A stretch of 64,000 nucleotides of DNA from an uncultured Bariatricus sp. (GTDB taxonomy: Bacteria; Bacillota; Clostridia; Lachnospirales; Lachnospiraceae), in contig CAKRCD010000002.1 in NCBI GenBank assembly GCA_934307065.1, forward strand, positions 124,001 to 188,000. Reading direction: 5' to 3'. The notes beneath the pieces were generated by a model. It was not told the DNA's origin and did no database searches. It worked only from the letters and a program-made list of their open reading frames with translations. A program made the position numbers and the translations under genes. Below are positions 50,277 to 60,417 of the stretch, in pieces; positions within the stretch are counted from its first letter, which is position 1; the number at the start of each line of letters is the position of its first letter.

Positions 50277-51707
50277 ATGAAAAAATTAATAAAACGATTA
50301 ACGATAATCATAGGGCTGCTTCTGGCAGCTCTTTTCATAGCAAATGTATTGTTCCCGTATTTCTATAAACATCCGACTTCGGAGTATGCAAGAGAAGTAA
50401 GTCAGATGGGAGGAAATATTAAGTCAGAACAGAAGAAAAATGGGGAAAAAACAGAGAACAGTGAGCGGATCCGCTGTATCGATGATAATGAAGAAGCGCT
50501 TATCTGGAGGCTTCGCATGATTGGAGCGGCAAAAGAAAGTGTTGTTTTGTCTACTTTTGATTTGCGGGGAGATGACAGTGGAAGTGAAATCTTAGCTGCC
50601 TTGTACCATGCGGCAGACAGAGGTGTGCAGATTCAGCTTCTGATTGATGGAATTTATCAGAAACTGTTTCTGGATGGAAATAAGCTTTTTCAGGCCCTTT
50701 CGGCACATGAGAATGTAGAAGTCAGAATCTATAATCCGATTACGGTTATGAATCTGTTTCGGCTAAATTACCGTATGCATGATAAATATGTGATTGTAGA
50801 TGAAAAAATGTATCTGTTAGGCGGACGCAATACCAATGATATTTTTCTTGGGGATAAAAAGACCGGGATTAATGAGGACCGGGATATTTTGATGTACGAT
50901 GCTTCCGGTGGGGAGTCATCCTCTCTTTTGAAATTGGAAGGCTATTTTCAACAGATTTGGAATGAGGAGCATGTGTCCCGGAAGAAAAGCTGTCATGAAC
51001 AGAAATATTATACGGAACAGTACGTTATATTAGAAGAAAAATACGATACATTGAAAACAAAGTATCCCGATATAGACAGTTATGACGATTGGGAAACAGA
51101 TACCTTTTCGGTGGATAAAATCACATTGATTGACAATGGCACGCAGGCTGGAAGAAAGAACCCTCAAGTACTCCAGGCGATTGAAGCATTTGCCATGCAA
51201 GGTGCGCATGTGATCATTCAGACTCCATATGTTATCTGTAATGATTATATGTACGGAGTATTGGAGCATATTTCGGAGAAAACAGATACGAAGGTCATCT
51301 TAAATGCAGTGGAGAAAGGCTCTAATCCATGGGGGTGTACGGATTATCTGAATCAGAAACAGAAGATACTGGATACCGGTGTGACTGTGTATGAATTAAT
51401 GAATGAACATGCAGTACATACGAAAGCAGTTCTGATTGATGACGATATTTCTATAGTAGGTTCCTACAATCTGGATATACGAAGCACCTATCTGGATACA
51501 GAACTGATGCTGGTAATTGAGAGCCCGGAGTTAAATGAGCAGATACGTGCTATAGAAGCTGCATATATGGAAAAGAGCAAAGAAGTGCAGCCTGACGGAC
51601 AGGAAACAGAAGGAAGCTTGTATAAAGAAAAGACACTGGACAAGAAAAAACAGATATTTTACAGTGTGCTTCGCATTTTGGTCAGACCGTTCCGACATTT
51701 ACTTTAA
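50277..51707 (+). CDS. Phospholipase D family protein (cardiolipin-synthase-like)
   Basis: A 476-residue protein with one N-terminal membrane anchor (LTIIIGLLLAALFIANVLF) and two HKD motifs: MHDKYVIVDEKMYLLGGRN and VHTKAVLIDDDISIVGSYN, each with the His, Lys and Asp of the phosphatidyl-transfer site. Only one membrane helix, so it differs from standard Cls. It follows pssA by 69 bases and probably acts on phospholipids outside or at the membrane. No clear Shine-Dalgarno precedes the ATG. Confidence 0.85.
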   Translation: MKKLIKRLTIIIGLLLAALFIANVLFPYFYKHPTSEYAREVSQMGGNIKSEQKKNGEKTENSERIRCIDDNEEALIWRLRMIGAAKESVVLSTFDLRGDDSGSEILAALYHAADRGVQIQLLIDGIYQKLFLDGNKLFQALSAHENVEVRIYNPITVMNLFRLNYRMHDKYVIVDEKMYLLGGRNTNDIFLGDKKTGINEDRDILMYDASGGESSSLLKLEGYFQQIWNEEHVSRKKSCHEQKYYTEQYVILEEKYDTLKTKYPDIDSYDDWETDTFSVDKITLIDNGTQAGRKNPQVLQAIEAFAMQGAHVIIQTPYVICNDYMYGVLEHISEKTDTKVILNAVEKGSNPWGCTDYLNQKQKILDTGVTVYELMNEHAVHTKAVLIDDDISIVGSYNLDIRSTYLDTELMLVIESPELNEQIRAIEAAYMEKSKEVQPDGQETEGSLYKEKTLDKKKQIFYSVLRILVRPFRHLL

Positions 51708-51789
51708 AATAAATGACAGTGAAGGTTGGAAACACTAAAAGAGAATGCCCATGAATCCGGGAAGGATGAAGGGAAAAGGAGAGAAGATT

Positions 51790-53163
51790 ATGGAAAAACA
51801 ACACGAAAAAAGAAGTATGTTCTCGGGAAAGCTGGGATTCGTACTATCCGCGGCAGGAGCTTCAGTAGGATTGGGAAATATATGGCGCTTCCCATACCTT
51901 GCCGCAAAATACGGAGGAGGAATTTTTCTTCTGATTTATATTATCCTTGCATTGACATTTGGCTATACCATGATTGTTGCGGAAACATCACTTGGACGTA
52001 TGACGAGGAAAAGTCCGGTAGGAGCATTCCGCTCCGGCGGAAAATCAAAATGGCTGTCTTTCGGTGGATGGCTGAATGCAATCATTCCTGTTTTAATTGT
52101 ACCATATTACTCTGTGATTGGTGGATGGGTAATTAAGTATCTGGCAGAATATATCAGAGGAAATGGGACAGAGCTTGCCACAGATGGCTATTTTGGAAGT
52201 TTTATTTCCAATGGAATGTCCACAGAACTTTGTTTTATTGTTTTTGCCTTATTTACGGTTCTTATTATTTATGCCGGAGTGGAAAACGGGGTGGAACGTG
52301 TTTCTAAGGTTATGATGCCGGTACTGGTTGTTTTATCAATCGTTATTTCTGTGTATTCTGTGACAAGACCGGGAGCACTGGCAGGTGTGAAGTATTTTCT
52401 GGTGCCGAATGTGAAACATTTTTCCTGGATGACGGTAGTGGCTGCTATGGGACAGATGTTTTATTCCCTTTCGATTGCTATGGGAATTCTGGTTACCTTT
52501 GGTTCATATATGAAGAAAGAGGTATCGATTGAAGAATCTACAAAAAATGTAGAAATCTTTGATACCGCCATTGCAGTTATGGCCGGACTTATGATTATTC
52601 CTGCGGTATTTGCGTTTTCAGGCGGAGATGCAGAAACATTACAGGCAGGACCTGCACTGATGTTTATTACCATACCAAAGGTATTCGAAAGTATGGGACT
52701 TGGAACTTTTGTTGGAATCCTGTTTTTTGTTCTGGTTCTGTGTGCGGCAGTGACAAGTTCGATTGCACTGACAGAAAGTGCAGTATCGACTTTTCAGGAT
52801 GAACTGAAATGGGGGAGAAAGAAAGCTACTATTATTGTAGGCGTGATTATGGTTGCGCTTGGAAGTCTTTCTTCGCTGGGCTACGGTCCACTTGCAGGAG
52901 TCCGTATTATCGGAATGCAGTTCCTGGATTTCTTTGATTTTCTTACCAACTCTGTGATGATGCCGATTGCAGCGATTGCAACCTGTCTTTTGGTATCAAG
53001 AGTGATTGGAGTGAAGAAGATAGAAGAGGAAATGCTGCTCGAAGGTGGTACTTTCCGCAGAAAGAAAATTTTTAATTTTATGATTCAGTATCTGTGTCCA
53101 ATTTTTGCCGCAATTATTTTTATTAGTTCCGTGGCAAATGCTTTTGGATGGATTCAAATGTAA
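51790..53163 (+). CDS. Sodium-dependent transporter (NSS/SNF family)
   Basis: A 457-residue Na+ symporter of the neurotransmitter:sodium symporter family (LeuT fold). The N-terminal signature GLGNIWRFPYLAAKYGGG contains the Na+/substrate-binding first helix. About 11-12 membrane segments follow, with unwound helix 6 region MGQMFYSLSIAMGI. It usually imports amino acids. The start is ATG 51790, 6 bases after AAAGGAGAG; the longer frame from 51745 lacks a site. Confidence 0.9.
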   Translation: MEKQHEKRSMFSGKLGFVLSAAGASVGLGNIWRFPYLAAKYGGGIFLLIYIILALTFGYTMIVAETSLGRMTRKSPVGAFRSGGKSKWLSFGGWLNAIIPVLIVPYYSVIGGWVIKYLAEYIRGNGTELATDGYFGSFISNGMSTELCFIVFALFTVLIIYAGVENGVERVSKVMMPVLVVLSIVISVYSVTRPGALAGVKYFLVPNVKHFSWMTVVAAMGQMFYSLSIAMGILVTFGSYMKKEVSIEESTKNVEIFDTAIAVMAGLMIIPAVFAFSGGDAETLQAGPALMFITIPKVFESMGLGTFVGILFFVLVLCAAVTSSIALTESAVSTFQDELKWGRKKATIIVGVIMVALGSLSSLGYGPLAGVRIIGMQFLDFFDFLTNSVMMPIAAIATCLLVSRVIGVKKIEEEMLLEGGTFRRKKIFNFMIQYLCPIFAAIIFISSVANAFGWIQM

Positions 53164-53208
53164 CGGAAAAGAAAATAGAAAAAGTTCACAGAATTTTCAT
53201 AAAAAAGA

Positions 53209-53235
53209 TTAGCACTCACACTTGACGAGTGCTAA
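53209..53235. promoter_or_regulatory. CIRCE operator (HrcA binding site) upstream of clpB
   Basis: TTAGCACTC, nine bases, GAGTGCTAA: a perfect CIRCE. The -35 box of the promoter lies inside its spacer, so HrcA binding would block RNA polymerase directly. Confidence 0.95.
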
Positions 53236-53250
53236 TCTTTTGTGTTATAT
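53222..53250 (+). promoter_or_regulatory. Promoter of clpB
   Basis: TTGACG at 53222-53227, 17 bases, TTATAT at 53245-53250. The -35 box overlaps the CIRCE. Confidence 0.75.
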
Positions 53251-53313
53251 TCCTAATAGAACAAGAAAACAAATTATGTTTCATGTGATTTAGATAGATA
53301 GGAGGCGTAGTTT

Positions 53314-55902
53314 ATGAACCTTAGTAAATTTACAAGAAGTTCTATGGAAGCAGTCCAGAAGTGCGAGAAAATTGCAACGGACTATGGCAACCAGGAAATA
53401 GAACAGGAACATTTACTTGACGCATTGATAACCATTGATGACAGCCTGATATTAAAGCTGCTTGAGAAGATGGGAATGTCAAAAGAGTATGTATTGAACC
53501 GTGTGGAGGAGGCAATTAACAAGCGTCCGAAGGTCCAAGGTGGACAGCTTTACATCGGCCAGAATCTGAATAATGTATTGATTCATGCAGAAGACGAAGC
53601 AAAGCAGATGGGTGATGAATATGTATCGGTAGAACATCTTTTTCTTGCATTGTTGAAATATGCAAGCAGAGAGATGAAAACGCTGTTGAAAGAGATGGGT
53701 ATTACAAGAGAAAGCTTCCTGCAGGCGCTTTCTACAGTGCGTGGTAATCAGAGGGTTACCAGTGACAATCCGGAGGCAACCTATGATACACTGAACAAAT
53801 ACGGACAGGATTTGGTACAGCGGGCAAGGGAGCAGAAGCTGGACCCGGTAATTGGACGAGACGCAGAGATACGGAATGTGATTCGTATTCTGTCACGTAA
53901 AACGAAGAATAATCCGGTTCTGATTGGAGAACCTGGTGTAGGTAAGACAGCGGCAGTAGAAGGTCTGGCACAGCGTATTGTAGCCGGGGATGTTCCGGAA
54001 GGTCTGAAGGACAAGAAGATATTTGCGCTGGATATGGGGGCTTTGGTAGCCGGAGCCAAATACCGTGGCGAATTTGAAGAGCGTCTGAAAGCAGTATTGG
54101 AAGAAGTAAAGAACAGTGAAGGAAAGATTATTCTTTTCATTGATGAGCTGCATACTATTGTAGGAGCAGGAAAGACAGAAGGTTCCATGGATGCAGGCAA
54201 TATGTTAAAACCAATGCTTGCCCGTGGCGAGCTGCACTGTATTGGTGCGACCACATTGGATGAGTACCGGCAGTATATTGAAAAGGATGCTGCACTGGAG
54301 CGTCGTTTCCAGCCGGTTATGGTAGATGAGCCATCTGTAGAAGATGCCATTTCCATCCTGCGTGGATTGAAGGAACGTTATGAAGTATATCATGGTGTTA
54401 AGATTACAGATGGTGCACTTGTAGCGGCAGCAACCCTTTCCCATCGTTATATTTCTGACCGTTTCCTGCCGGATAAAGCCATTGATTTGGTGGACGAAGC
54501 ATGTGCTTTGATTAAAACAGAACTGGATTCTATGCCGACAGAGCTGGATGAGCTTCGCAGAAAGGTAACACAACTTGAAATTGAAGAGACTGCTCTGAAG
54601 AAAGAAGATGACAGACTGAGCAAAGAAAGACTGGAACATCTGCAGCAGGATTTAGCAGAGCATAGAGAAGAATTTGCCAAGAAGAAAGCCCAGTGGGATA
54701 ATGAGAAACGTGCAGTCGAATCCGTACAGAAGATTCGTGAGCAGATTGAGCAGGTCAATCAGGAAATCCAGATTGCAAAGCAGCAGTATGATTTGAACAA
54801 GGCAGCGGAATTGCAGTATGGTCGTCTGCCACAGCTTCAGAAACAACTGGAAGACGAAGAAGAACAGATAAAGAATAAGGATTTGTCTTTGGTACACGAA
54901 GCAGTAACGGAGGATGAGATTGCGAGAATCGTTTCCAGATGGACGGGTATTCCGGTTGCCAGGTTAAACGAAAGTGAACGAAGCAAGACTTTGAATCTAG
55001 ATAAAGAATTACACAAGCGTGTAGTAGGTCAGGATGAGAGTGTCCAGAAAGTAACAGAAGCAATCATCCGTTCCAAAGCAGGTATCAAAGATCCGACAAA
55101 ACCAATTGGTTCCTTCCTGTTCCTTGGCCCAACCGGTGTAGGTAAGACAGAACTTGCTAAAGCCCTTGCGGAAAGTTTGTTTGATGATGAGAATAACATG
55201 GTACGTATCGATATGAGTGAGTACATGGAGAAGTACTCCGTGTCTCGGCTGATTGGAGCGCCTCCGGGATATGTAGGTTATGATGAAGGAGGACAGCTTA
55301 CAGAAGCAGTCCGTAGAAAACCGTACTCTGTTGTATTGTTTGATGAAGTGGAAAAGGCACATCCGGATGTATTTAACGTACTGTTACAGGTATTAGATGA
55401 TGGACGAATCACGGATTCTCAGGGAAGAACAGTTGACTTTAAGAATACTATTTTGATTATGACCTCTAACATTGGTTCCTCTTACCTGTTGGATGGCATT
55501 GATGAAAACGGTGAGATTAAGCCGGAAGCAGAAGCACAGGTTATGGCTGAACTGCGCGCACACTTCAGACCGGAATTCCTGAACCGTCTGGATGAGACCA
55601 TTATGTTCCGTCCACTTACCAAGAGCAATATTGGTGCCATTGTAGAACTTCTGATTGCAGATGTGAATAAACGTCTGGCAGACAGAGAACTTCAGATTGA
55701 ACTGACCGAAGAAGCAAAGCAATTCGTCATCGATGGTGGATATGATCCGATGTACGGTGCAAGACCACTGAAACGTTATCTGCAGAAACATGTGGAAACA
55801 CTGGCAGCAAGATTAATTCTGTCAGGTAATGTGGGAAGCGGAGATACCATTCTGATTGATGTGGAAAATGGAGCATTGACAGCAAAGACTAAAAGAAATT
55901 AA
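53314..55902 (+). CDS. clpB: ATP-dependent chaperone ClpB
   Basis: An 862-residue hexameric disaggregase working with DnaK. N-terminal repeat domain (residues 1-150), first AAA+ with [10 protein letters not shown]-domain coiled coil at about 400-525, second AAA+ with GPTGVGKTE and [25 protein letters not shown], then the C-terminal domain. The long M domain and the lack of a ClpP-binding loop identify it as ClpB rather than ClpC. AGGAGG precedes ATG 53314. Single gene under HrcA control. Confidence 0.97.
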   Translation: MNLSKFTRSSMEAVQKCEKIATDYGNQEIEQEHLLDALITIDDSLILKLLEKMGMSKEYVLNRVEEAINKRPKVQGGQLYIGQNLNNVLIHAEDEAKQMGDEYVSVEHLFLALLKYASREMKTLLKEMGITRESFLQALSTVRGNQRVTSDNPEATYDTLNKYGQDLVQRAREQKLDPVIGRDAEIRNVIRILSRKTKNNPVLIGEPGVGKTAAVEGLAQRIVAGDVPEGLKDKKIFALDMGALVAGAKYRGEFEERLKAVLEEVKNSEGKIILFIDELHTIVGAGKTEGSMDAGNMLKPMLARGELHCIGATTLDEYRQYIEKDAALERRFQPVMVDEPSVEDAISILRGLKERYEVYHGVKITDGALVAAATLSHRYISDRFLPDKAIDLVDEACALIKTELDSMPTELDELRRKVTQLEIEETALKKEDDRLSKERLEHLQQDLAEHREEFAKKKAQWDNEKRAVESVQKIREQIEQVNQEIQIAKQQYDLNKAAELQYGRLPQLQKQLEDEEEQIKNKDLSLVHEAVTEDEIARIVSRWTGIPVARLNESERSKTLNLDKELHKRVVGQDESVQKVTEAIIRSKAGIKDPTKPIGSFLFLGPTGVGKTELAKALAESLFDDENNMVRIDMSEYMEKYSVSRLIGAPPGYVGYDEGGQLTEAVRRKPYSVVLFDEVEKAHPDVFNVLLQVLDDGRITDSQGRTVDFKNTILIMTSNIGSSYLLDGIDENGEIKPEAEAQVMAELRAHFRPEFLNRLDETIMFRPLTKSNIGAIVELLIADVNKRLADRELQIELTEEAKQFVIDGGYDPMYGARPLKRYLQKHVETLAARLILSGNVGSGDTILIDVENGALTAKTKRN

Positions 55903-55994
55903 AAAGTGAATTTATAAAGATGTAAGCGCATCAATCGTTAATAATATATCAACGAACACGTTAAATTCTTAATTAATTTACTTTTGCAAATGAA

Positions 55995-56031
55995 GGGAGT
56001 ATCATAGAATTATGTGATACTTCCTTTTCTT
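55995..56031 (+). terminator. Terminator after clpB
   Basis: GGAGTATCA at 55996-56004 pairs with TGATACTTCC at 56015-56024 (one G-T), then a T-rich run. Confidence 0.75.
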
Positions 56032-56032
56032 T

Positions 56033-56062
56033 TTTACGCAGGAAAAGAAGAGGTTATATAAT
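56033..56062 (+). promoter_or_regulatory. Candidate promoter of gap
   Basis: TTTACG at 56033-56038, 18 bases, TATAAT at 56057-56062, 32 bases before the GTG start. Its -35 box abuts the clpB terminator T run. Confidence 0.5.
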
Positions 56063-56093
56063 GTAAAGAGAAAAGATTAAGGAGGATTGTAAC

Positions 56094-57110
56094 GTGGCAA
56101 TTAAAGTTGGAATTAGTGGATTTGGAAGAATTGGAAGAGTTGTAATCAGAGCGGCCATGGATATGCCGGATATGGAAATCGTGGGTATCAATGTGCGCAA
56201 TGCGGATTTAGATTATCTTGTATATATGCTGAAATATGATACAACATTTGGCAGATTTCCAAAGTCATTAGATAAATATGAGAGTGGACTTGTAATTGAT
56301 GGCAAGAAGGTTCCGGTATATTCAGAGACGGAAGCAATTCATATTCCATGGAAAGAGTGTGGAGCTGAATATATCGTGGAGGCCACTGGTGCATATACAA
56401 CAACAGAGAAAGCTATGGATCATATTAAGGCAGGAGCAAAGAAAGTAATTATCTCTGCACCGGCGAAAGATAAAGCAACACCAACATTTGTATACGGTGT
56501 CAACCATGAAAAGTACGAAGCGGATATGGATATTGTATCCAATGCGTCCTGCACAACGAACTGTCTGGCTCCGCTTTGCCGTGTACTGGAAGAAAACTGG
56601 GGAATTGAACAGGGACTGATGTCAACGATTCATTCTGCAACTGCAAAACAGAAGGTAGTAGATGCAAGATCTATGAAGGACTGGAGAACCGGAAGAAGTG
56701 TATTTAACAATATTATCCCATCTACCACAGGTGCTGCAAAGGCAGTAGGACTTGTTATTCCATCCCTGCTTGGAAAGATGACAGGAATTTCATACAGAGT
56801 ACCAACTTCTGATGTTTCTGTAGTAGACTTGAATGTTGTACTGAAGAAAGAGACAAGCTATGCAGAAATCTGCGAAAAGATGAAGGAAGCGTCGGAAACA
56901 TATATGAAAGGAATTATTGAATATGTGGACGATGAAGTAGTATCCGGTGACTTTGTAGGTGACCCATGTACTTCTATTTTCGATGCAAGAGAAGGAATTG
57001 AACTGAACAGTAAACTGTTCAAGCTCATTGCTTTCTATGACAATGAATACGGATATTCAAGCAAGACTCTGGATTTAATCCGTTATATGTATGAAGTAGA
57101 TAACAAATAA
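56094..57110 (+). CDS. gap: Type I glyceraldehyde-3-phosphate dehydrogenase, NADP-type residues
   Basis: A 338-residue phosphorylating GAPDH. GFGRIG near residue 9, catalytic Cys153 (SNASCTTNC) and His179 (STIHSAT). Two positions known to set coenzyme choice differ from NAD-type enzymes: the usual AIND reads GINV (Val34 in place of Asp), and the usual DGPS/DLPH reads DARS, so Ala-Arg replaces Gly/Leu-Pro. This points to NADP(H) or dual use, as in B. subtilis GapB. The start is GTG 56094, 8 bases after AAGGAGG. Followed 24 bases later by dinB. Confidence 0.95.
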   Translation: MAIKVGISGFGRIGRVVIRAAMDMPDMEIVGINVRNADLDYLVYMLKYDTTFGRFPKSLDKYESGLVIDGKKVPVYSETEAIHIPWKECGAEYIVEATGAYTTTEKAMDHIKAGAKKVIISAPAKDKATPTFVYGVNHEKYEADMDIVSNASCTTNCLAPLCRVLEENWGIEQGLMSTIHSATAKQKVVDARSMKDWRTGRSVFNNIIPSTTGAAKAVGLVIPSLLGKMTGISYRVPTSDVSVVDLNVVLKKETSYAEICEKMKEASETYMKGIIEYVDDEVVSGDFVGDPCTSIFDAREGIELNSKLFKLIAFYDNEYGYSSKTLDLIRYMYEVDNK

Positions 57111-57134
57111 TTTTTTGAAGAAAATGGTGGTAAG

Positions 57135-58355
57135 ATGCAGAAGATTATCTTTCATATTGATGTCAATTCTGCTTACTTAAGCTGGACGGCAGTGGAGATG
57201 CTGGCAAATGGTTCTGCTGTGGATATCAGAGAGATTCCTGCGATTATCGGTGGAGATCAGCAGTCCAGACATGGAATTGTGTTGGCAAAGTCTGTTCCGG
57301 CTAAACGCTATGGAATCCGGACGGGTGAACCGGTTGCACAGGCTATGCGAAAATATCCGAACCTGCATATGGAACCGCCCAACCATAAGTTGTACAGCAG
57401 CTACAGTGCGAGACTGATGGATTTCCTGCGGACATACAAGGCGGAAATCGAACAGGTCAGTGTGGATGAATGCTATATGGATTTTACGGGAATTGCAGGG
57501 CGGTTTGTATCTCCGGTTGAAGCGGCAATGGAAATCAAACAGCGGGTATATGATACCTTTGGTTTTACGGTAAATGTAGGGATTTCCAGTAATAAGCTTC
57601 TGGCGAAGATGGCATCGGATTTTGAAAAGCCGAACCGGGTGCACACCTTGTTCCCGGAAGAAATTCAGGTCAAGATGTGGCCTCTTCCGGTGGGTGAACT
57701 GTTCATGGCCGGAAAGTCCAGCGTAGAAGTCTTACATAAATTAGAAATTAATACCATAGGAGAGCTGGCTCAGACGGACCCGGCTCTCCTTGAGTTACAT
57801 TTAAAGAGTCATGGAAGGATGCTTTGGGAATTTGCTAATGGTATCGGAGAAGACGTGGTTCAGTCGGAAGAACGGACAGCAAAAGGAATTGGAAATTCTA
57901 CCACACTTGCCAAAGATGTGGAGAAGCGGGAAGATGCAGAAGCAGTGCTTGAAAAGCTTGCCGAAAAGGTGGCAGGGCGTCTGCGTGCGTCAGGACAGCG
58001 GGCGAGCATGATAAGTGTGGAAATCCGGTATTATAATTTTCAGAATACATCCCATCAAAAGCAGCTCGGCAAGGCAACGGATGACGGAAACATGCTTTAC
58101 CGGGAAGCCTGTAGTCTCTTTGAAGAAATGTGGAGCGGAGAACCCATACGTCTGCTTGGCATACGGACATCAAAGCTTGTGGAGGAAGAACAGCCGGAAC
58201 AACTCAGCATCTTTGATGTACAGCCGATGTTAGAAGAAGCAAGAGCAAAAAAAGAAAAGAAGGAAAAACATCAGAAACTGGATGCGGTGATGGAAGAAAT
58301 CAAAAAGCGTTACGGTGATGATGTGATTATGCGTGGGACAGATAGGAAACACTAG
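57135..58355 (+). CDS. dinB: DNA polymerase IV (Y family)
   Basis: A 406-residue translesion polymerase. Metal-binding Asp9 (FHIDVNSAYLSW) and the Asp-Glu in SVDECYMDF; NVGISSNKLLAKMASDFEKPN of the palm; little-finger domain from about residue 245. The C-terminus has QLSIF, close to the beta-clamp binding consensus QL(S/D)LF (QPEQLSIFDV). GGTGG precedes ATG 57135. Only 24 bases after gap, so possibly co-transcribed, with no LexA box seen in between. Confidence 0.92.
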   Translation: MQKIIFHIDVNSAYLSWTAVEMLANGSAVDIREIPAIIGGDQQSRHGIVLAKSVPAKRYGIRTGEPVAQAMRKYPNLHMEPPNHKLYSSYSARLMDFLRTYKAEIEQVSVDECYMDFTGIAGRFVSPVEAAMEIKQRVYDTFGFTVNVGISSNKLLAKMASDFEKPNRVHTLFPEEIQVKMWPLPVGELFMAGKSSVEVLHKLEINTIGELAQTDPALLELHLKSHGRMLWEFANGIGEDVVQSEERTAKGIGNSTTLAKDVEKREDAEAVLEKLAEKVAGRLRASGQRASMISVEIRYYNFQNTSHQKQLGKATDDGNMLYREACSLFEEMWSGEPIRLLGIRTSKLVEEEQPEQLSIFDVQPMLEEARAKKEKKEKHQKLDAVMEEIKKRYGDDVIMRGTDRKH

Positions 58356-58392
58356 GAAATATCAGTTGTTTTCGGATATCATGTCCCATTTC

Positions 58393-58422
58393 TTGACATG
58401 CTCAAAAAACATGAGGTATAAT
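58393..58422 (+). promoter_or_regulatory. Promoter of the D-Asp/Mur operon
   Basis: TTGACA at 58393-58398, 18 bases, TATAAT at 58417-58422: both boxes match consensus. It lies 38 bases before the ATP-grasp start. Confidence 0.85.
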
Positions 58423-58459
58423 GCTATAAGCTATAAGAGGAAAGGAGCGAGCTCTTGGC

Positions 58460-59674
58460 ATGTTGACATTGAAGGAAAGAGAATTTATCCCGGTTGTACT
58501 TGGCGGGGATATTAACACATATAGCGTAGCGCGCGCATTTTATGAAGAATATCATGTTAAGACTTATGTGTTTGGCAAGTTCCCATCGGGACCAAGCTTT
58601 CACAGTAAAATTACGATTTATGAACATGATACACGGATTGATACGGATGCATATTTCCTGGAACGAATCGGAAAATTCGCAGAGGAACACAAGGATAAGA
58701 AGATTATTCTGATGGCGGCAAGTGACGGTTATGCTGCCCAGATTATGAGAAACCGTGAGAAGCTTGGCAGCAATATTATTGCTCCATATCCGAATTACGA
58801 TCTCATGGAATATTTACAGAGAAAGGATAATTTCTATCAGCTTTGTGATAAACATGGGGTAGATTATCCGGGTACAATTATTTATGAACCGTCTATGGGA
58901 CTGGATTTTGAGATGAATTTCTCTTATCCGGTGGTATTAAAGCCGACAGAAAGTACTCATTACTGGGAGCATCCGTTTCCGACCCAGAAGAAGGTATTTA
59001 TTGTAAACAGCAGGGAAGAACTGAATCAGGCAATCAAGGATACTTATGATGCAGGATATCCGGATAAAATGATTATCCAGGATATGATTCCGGGAAATGA
59101 TGAGAACATGGCTGTGCTTACCTCTTATTCAGACCAAAGCGGCAAAGTAAAGATGATGTGTCTCGGACATGTACTATTGGAGGAACATACACCACATGGA
59201 CTTGGAAACCATGCCTTAATCATTACGGAGCCGAATGAAGAACTGATGCTCCGCGTGAAAAATTTGTTAGAAGATATGCATTATGTTGGATTTTCTAACT
59301 GCGATATCAAGTATGACAAGCGGGATGGGAAATACAAATTTTTTGAAATCAATACCAGACAGGGAAGAAGCAATTTCTATGTAACCGGTTCCGGTTACAA
59401 TATAGCCAAATATGTTGTGGAAGAATATATTTACGGAAAAGAATTACAGTTTGAAATGGCAAAGAATGAACATCTCTGGATGGTGGTTCCGAAACAGGTC
59501 GCTTTAAAATATGTGAAAGAACCACAGAATCAGGAAAAGATGCGTCAATTAATGAAAGAAAAGAAGGTAGTCAATCCGGTATTCATGAAAGGTGATCTGG
59601 CACCAAAGCGGCTTTACGGACTGCTCAGAACTTATTTCAGCCATTTTGTGAAATTTAAGAAGTATTACAGCTAA
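58460..59674 (+). CDS. ATP-grasp carboxylate-amine ligase, probable D-aspartate ligase
   Basis: A 404-residue ATP-grasp enzyme. PVVLKPTESTHYW (ATP-binding Lys), MIIQDMIPGNDENM, and KYDKRDGKYKFFEINTRQGRSN (metal-binding Glu/Asn). The overall sequence strongly recalls enterococcal Asl, which adds D-Asp to the epsilon-amino group of Lys in the peptidoglycan precursor, including MMCLGHVLLEEHTPHGLGN. The next gene encodes an aspartate racemase, which would make D-Asp. AAAGGAG lies 12 bases before ATG 58460. Confidence 0.88.
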   Translation: MLTLKEREFIPVVLGGDINTYSVARAFYEEYHVKTYVFGKFPSGPSFHSKITIYEHDTRIDTDAYFLERIGKFAEEHKDKKIILMAASDGYAAQIMRNREKLGSNIIAPYPNYDLMEYLQRKDNFYQLCDKHGVDYPGTIIYEPSMGLDFEMNFSYPVVLKPTESTHYWEHPFPTQKKVFIVNSREELNQAIKDTYDAGYPDKMIIQDMIPGNDENMAVLTSYSDQSGKVKMMCLGHVLLEEHTPHGLGNHALIITEPNEELMLRVKNLLEDMHYVGFSNCDIKYDKRDGKYKFFEINTRQGRSNFYVTGSGYNIAKYVVEEYIYGKELQFEMAKNEHLWMVVPKQVALKYVKEPQNQEKMRQLMKEKKVVNPVFMKGDLAPKRLYGLLRTYFSHFVKFKKYYS

Positions 59675-59690
59675 AGAGGTGGAAAACAAT

Positions 59691-60395
59691 ATGAAAAAAT
59701 TAGGAATTATCGGAGGCATGGGACCGGAGGCTACCAGCTTCTTTTATGCAAGAATTACAGGAAGGACCAAGGCTGCCAGCGATCAAGAGCATTTGGATAT
59801 TGTGATTCTAAGTCATGCAAGTATGCCGGACAGAACCCATGCAATACTGACGGGAGATAAAAGTGCCGTATTAGAGGCTGCCATGCAGGATATTCGTGCA
59901 CTGGAAATGCTTGGAGTGGAAAATATTGCCATCCCATGCAACACCTTCCATTATTTTCTGGACGATTTGCAGAAAGAAACGAAGATTCCAATCATCAATA
60001 TGTTAGAGGAAACAGTGAAAGCAATTTTACAGGCAAATCCAAACGTAAAGAAGATTGGAATTATGGGAACCGACGGAACCCTGCGTGCAGGCACTTATTT
60101 CCGCGTGTGCGAGAAAATGGGTGTACAGGCGGTTGCACCGGGGGAAGAAGCGCAGAAGGGTGTTATGTCACTGATTTATGATGAAATTAAGAGTGGAAAA
60201 CCGGCTGACAAGGCAAAATTTGACCGGGCATATGAAGATTTAAAACAGCAGGGGTGTGATGCGGTGATTCTGGCATGTACAGAGATTTCTGTATTTAAAG
60301 AATATTATCCGGTTCCGGAAGATTGTATTGATGCCATGGATATTCTGGTGAAAGAATCTATTTTGCGCTCCGGAGCAGAACTGAAAGAAGCCTAA
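59691..60395 (+). CDS. Aspartate racemase
   Basis: A 234-residue cofactor-independent Asp/Glu racemase family enzyme: IGGMGPEATSFFYARI start, first catalytic Cys in IPCNTFHYF, second in LACTEISVF. The IGGMGPEAT N-terminus and P-C-N-T-x-H pattern mark aspartate rather than glutamate racemase. It supplies D-Asp to the ligase encoded 16 bases upstream. The start is ATG 59691 behind AAGAGGTGG; a GTG at 59679 overlaps that site. Confidence 0.9.
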   Translation: MKKLGIIGGMGPEATSFFYARITGRTKAASDQEHLDIVILSHASMPDRTHAILTGDKSAVLEAAMQDIRALEMLGVENIAIPCNTFHYFLDDLQKETKIPIINMLEETVKAILQANPNVKKIGIMGTDGTLRAGTYFRVCEKMGVQAVAPGEEAQKGVMSLIYDEIKSGKPADKAKFDRAYEDLKQQGCDAVILACTEISVFKEYYPVPEDCIDAMDILVKESILRSGAELKEA

Positions 60396-60417
60396 TACGG
60401 ACAGGAAGGGATTACGG

